A stretch of DNA of 8,427 bases from an uncultured Lentisphaeria bacterium (lineage in GTDB: Bacteria; Verrucomicrobiota; Lentisphaeria; Victivallales; Victivallaceae), in the NCBI GenBank assembly GCA_949298665.1, contig CASFXO010000258.1:1-8427 (forward strand), written 5' to 3'. The notes beneath the pieces were generated by a model. That model was not told where the DNA came from. It saw only the letters and a list, made by a program, of their open reading frames with translations, and did not search any database. This document shows positions 6,336-8,427 of the stretch, in pieces; position 1 is the stretch's first letter; the number at the start of each line of letters is the position of its first letter. Made by a program: the position numbers and the translations under genes.

Positions 6336-7385
6336 TCAGAGTGTCACCCATTTGCCGGAACGGGCCGCTTCGTAACAGGCAATTACCAGCCGGGCGGTTT
6401 CCGCCGCGTCCTCGCCGGTTACATAGGGAGCCCGATGATTGCGTACGGCATCGATGATGTCGGCGATCTGCGCCGGATGACCGCCCCCGTAATAGCCTTT
6501 GCTGACCTGCAGCGCCTCATCCAGTTTGCACTGGGCGAAGGCTTTTTCGATCTCCTTCTTCCGCGCCGGATCGGTGAAATTAAGATAGGACGGCACAAAA
6601 TCGGTGTATTCGATGAATCCTTCGGTACCGGTAATGGTATAACCGCTGCGCCAGGTAACCGACCGGCTGCCGGAGGTCGCCGCCACCGTCGCCAGCGCAC
6701 CGGAACGGAACCGCAGGGCAATGACGATGGTATCCTCGGTTTCAATGATGCCCTGATGCGCCAGGTTGTCGTACTTCGCCGCCACGGCCTCCACTTCTCC
6801 CAGAAAAAAGCGCAGCAGGTCGAAATGGTGCACCGACTGATTGATCAGCACACTGCCCCCTTCCTGCGCCCAGGTACCCCGCCAGGCGTCGGCCAGATAA
6901 TATTCGTCGGTCCGCAGGCAGCTGACGTACAGCGTCGCGCTCAGGACCCGTCCGAAACGGCCGTCGGCGATCAATTGCCGCAGCACCCGGTTGGTCGGTT
7001 CACAGCGATGCTGGAAAATTCCGCTGAACACCAGTTCCGGGTGCCGTTTCCGGGCCGCCAGCATCGTCTGAAGACCGGATGCGGTGCTGGTCAGGCATTT
7101 CTCGCAGACGACATGCTTGCCGTGATCCAGGGCCGCCGCCACAATCTCGGCATGACTGGCGTGATCGGTACAGACACTGACCACGTCGATCTCGGGATCG
7201 GAAAGCAATTCTATGTAATTGGTCGTCCGATAGGGAATGCCGTACTTGTCCCCCAGGGCGTCGGCCTTGCTCCGCTCCAGGTCGCACAGATACTTGACCC
7301 GGACATCCGGCACCCGAAGATAACTTTCGATATGCGTCGGAGCGATTACCCCGCAACCGATGATGCCGCAATGGATCTGTTTCAT
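6336..7385 (-). CDS. Gfo/Idh/MocA family NAD(P)-dependent oxidoreductase
   Basis: This 349-residue sugar or inositol dehydrogenase-like protein has an N-terminal Rossmann fold (1-125) with the dinucleotide motif GCGVIA (10-15). An acidic residue after strand 2 (Asp35 in YLCDLERSK) favours NAD(H). The family's EKP motif reads EKC (95-97), with Lys96 kept and Pro replaced by Cys. The C-terminal alpha/beta domain carries GGSVLINQSVHHFD (176-189), where His and Asp line the substrate site. Family members oxidise or reduce hydroxyls of sugars, inositols or amino sugars; the substrate here cannot be told. ATG at 7385 has a strong AGGAGGT six bases upstream. It is the first gene of a probable operon with mnmE and is preceded by a promoter with a palindromic operator-like site. 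It shows no signal peptide. Confidence 0.92.
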   Translation of the reverse strand: MKQIHCGIIGCGVIAPTHIESYLRVPDVRVKYLCDLERSKADALGDKYGIPYRTTNYIELLSDPEIDVVSVCTDHASHAEIVAAALDHGKHVVCEKCLTSTASGLQTMLAARKRHPELVFSGIFQHRCEPTNRVLRQLIADGRFGRVLSATLYVSCLRTDEYYLADAWRGTWAQEGGSVLINQSVHHFDLLRFFLGEVEAVAAKYDNLAHQGIIETEDTIVIALRFRSGALATVAATSGSRSVTWRSGYTITGTEGFIEYTDFVPSYLNFTDPARKKEIEKAFAQCKLDEALQVSKGYYGGGHPAQIADIIDAVRNHRAPYVTGEDAAETARLVIACYEAARSGKWVTL

Positions 7386-7439
7386 TCAGAACCTCCTGTC
7401 TGCTTGATCATGATTCTTTGCCGTGTCATTGCCGTCTTC

Positions 7440-7469
7440 ATAATAAACCGGTTTAAAAGAAAAAAGCAA
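7440..7469 (-). promoter_or_regulatory. Predicted promoter of the oxidoreductase-mnmE operon
   Basis: Minus-strand TTGCTT (7469-7464), 18-base spacer, TATTAT (7445-7440). The -10 is 5/6 to consensus and the -35 is weak (TTG only), which is common for regulated promoters. The leader to the ATG at 7385 would be about 48 bases. A 12-bp palindrome fills the end of the spacer. Confidence 0.42.
7444..7455. promoter_or_regulatory. Operator-like palindrome (LacI-family style)
   Basis: TAAACCGGTTTA is a perfect 12-bp palindrome with a central CG, flanked by A/T-rich half-sites, as in operators of LacI/GalR-type repressors. It overlaps the upstream edge of the predicted -10 box, where a bound repressor would block RNA polymerase. 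No regulator gene is in the window. Assignment to a regulator family is an inference from shape and position only. Confidence 0.4.
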
Positions 7470-7505
7470 ATCCTGTTCCCGCTTTTTCCGGCGTTTTTTT
7501 CCGGA

Positions 7506-8427
7506 TCAGACCAGCCCCAGCAGAACTCGGCAATTGTAGATCAGAAACCCGATATAAAGCAGCAGCAGAACAGCGCCGTGCATCCGGTTCAACCGTCTGC
7601 CGGAAACCATGCAGCCGAGCAACGCCACGCCGGCCGCCACCATCAACGCCAGATTGACCGTGCCGTCGACACCGGCGATTTCCAGCGGCCGAACCAGGGC
7701 GCAGGCGCCGAAAATCATCAGAATATTGAAGGTACAGCTGCCGATGATGTTGCCCACCGCCAGATCGTGGCGGTGCTTCAGCACCCCGGCAAGCGTGACG
7801 GCGAGCTCCGGCACGGAGGTCCCGAAGGCGACGACGGTCACGGAAATGACCATCGTGCTGATCCCGAGCTTTTCCGCCCCCCAGACGACATTGTCCACCA
7901 GCAGCTTGGAGCCGACGATCACCATGAACAGCCCCAACGCCGCCAACCCGTTGCAGCGCCACGCGGAGGGCAGTGGCGACGGCGGTTCCGCTGACGGGGA
8001 CGCCGCCGCAGGTCTCTCCGTCCGGCCATCCGTTTCGGTTCCGGAGGCGTCCGGGTCGGAATGCCGGAGCAGGCTCCGGCAATACCAGACCGCCAGCGCC
8101 AGCAGCAGCAGACCGCCCCAGCGGTTGATGCCGGGTTCGGGCACGCCGCGGTTTCCCGGCACCCGGGTGATCGCCGTCAGCAGCACCGTCAGCAGGAACA
8201 CCAGAAACATGAACACCGCGTCGCGGGTCAGCAGCCTGCGGGAGAAGCAGAGCGACCCGCCGATCAGCGCCCCGAGCCCGAGCATCAGCGTGATGTTGGT
8301 GGTGATGCTCCCCACGATGTTCCCGACGATGAATTCCGGCTGATTGCAGAAGGCCGCGTACAAACTGGACGCCAGTTCCGGAAGCGAAGTGCCGATGCTG
8401 ACCAGCGTCAACCCGATGGCCAGCTCC
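7506..8427 (-). CDS. Calcium/sodium (cation) antiporter, CaCA family, 5' end cut by window
   Basis: Integral membrane exchanger of the YrbG/NCX type. The visible 307 codons contain both inverted alpha repeats. Alpha-1 is at the right edge: LVSIGTSLPELASSL followed by FIVGNIVGS and Asn. Alpha-2 is VVAFGTSVPELAVTL followed by LAVGNIIGSCTFN. Both keep the GTS-PE core with its ion-binding Glu, and the Ser and Asn four residues apart in the second half. Hydrophobic helices flank them. A polar Pro/Ser/Ala-rich segment in the middle (around 7960-8060) matches the cytoplasmic loop between the two halves. The reading frame is open to the last base (ELAIGLTLV), and the TTG at 8411 lies inside the alpha-1 repeat, so the true start and the first helix lie beyond 8427. 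The stop TGA is at 7508-7506, 120 bp before the oxidoreductase ATG. No convincing terminator hairpin follows. Transport direction and ion preference are not decidable here. Confidence 0.93.
   Translation of the reverse strand, partial: ELAIGLTLVSIGTSLPELASSLYAAFCNQPEFIVGNIVGSITTNITLMLGLGALIGGSLCFSRRLLTRDAVFMFLVFLLTVLLTAITRVPGNRGVPEPGINRWGGLLLLALAVWYCRSLLRHSDPDASGTETDGRTERPAAASPSAEPPSPLPSAWRCNGLAALGLFMVIVGSKLLVDNVVWGAEKLGISTMVISVTVVAFGTSVPELAVTLAGVLKHRHDLAVGNIIGSCTFNILMIFGACALVRPLEIAGVDGTVNLALMVAAGVALLGCMVSGRRLNRMHGAVLLLLYIGFLIYNCRVLLGLV

Noticed and set aside
7446..7505. Terminator after the antiporter gene
   Set aside because: The stretch is A/T-rich with CCGG repeats, but no stable stem directly before a T run on the minus strand could be drawn.
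6171..7994. 607-residue plus-strand open frame
   Set aside because: It runs antisense through mnmE, the oxidoreductase and the antiporter, including their intergenic gaps. It shows low-complexity His/Gln/Arg composition and no family signature.
8409..8411. TTG as a true start of the antiporter
   Set aside because: It is inside the conserved alpha-1 repeat, and the frame stays open and family-like to the end of the window.

Overview
GC-rich chromosomal window (roughly 60% G+C by eye). It has dense, mostly minus-strand genes and mixes housekeeping genes (panD, metG, mnmE) with families expanded in sugar- and methyl-metabolising anaerobes: a Gfo/Idh/MocA oxidoreductase and a URO-D-type methyltransferase-like protein. 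That mix, together with Flp/TadE-like pilin genes, would fit a Lentisphaerota (Victivallis-like) or other PVC-group bacterium. This is an impression from gene families, not a phylogenetic result.

Left region (1-1247): a complete panD (aspartate 1-decarboxylase, minus strand, start at 1038) is followed downstream by a 58-residue Flp-type prepilin at 582-406. After that comes a chimeric ORF (352-38) whose first ~20 residues are a second class-III prepilin leader, fused in frame to a duplicate of the C-terminal two thirds of PanD. Bases 1-293 match 618-910 at a constant offset of 617 bp (17 mismatches counted by eye). The simplest reading is a tandem duplication of a 617-bp unit running from mid-panD through the small pilin into the start of the next pilin. 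Its second copy continues off the left edge.

Middle (1248-3663): metG (methionyl-tRNA synthetase with C-terminal tRNA-binding domain) runs on the plus strand, diverging from panD. A small HNH nuclease gene lies 10 bp downstream. A GC-rich hairpin with a short T run sits in the convergent gap before the next gene.

Right region (3664-8427), all minus strand, in transcription order: a calcium/cation antiporter cut by the right edge, then a Gfo/Idh/MocA oxidoreductase, then mnmE 16 bp further on, then a URO-D family protein with what looks like its own promoter. The oxidoreductase-mnmE unit is preceded by a promoter-like element containing a perfect 12-bp palindrome with a central CG. This resembles a LacI-family operator and would place a tRNA-modification GTPase behind a possibly sugar-responsive promoter.

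No RNA genes, CRISPR arrays or insertion sequences were seen. No stretch longer than 300 bases lacks a gene.
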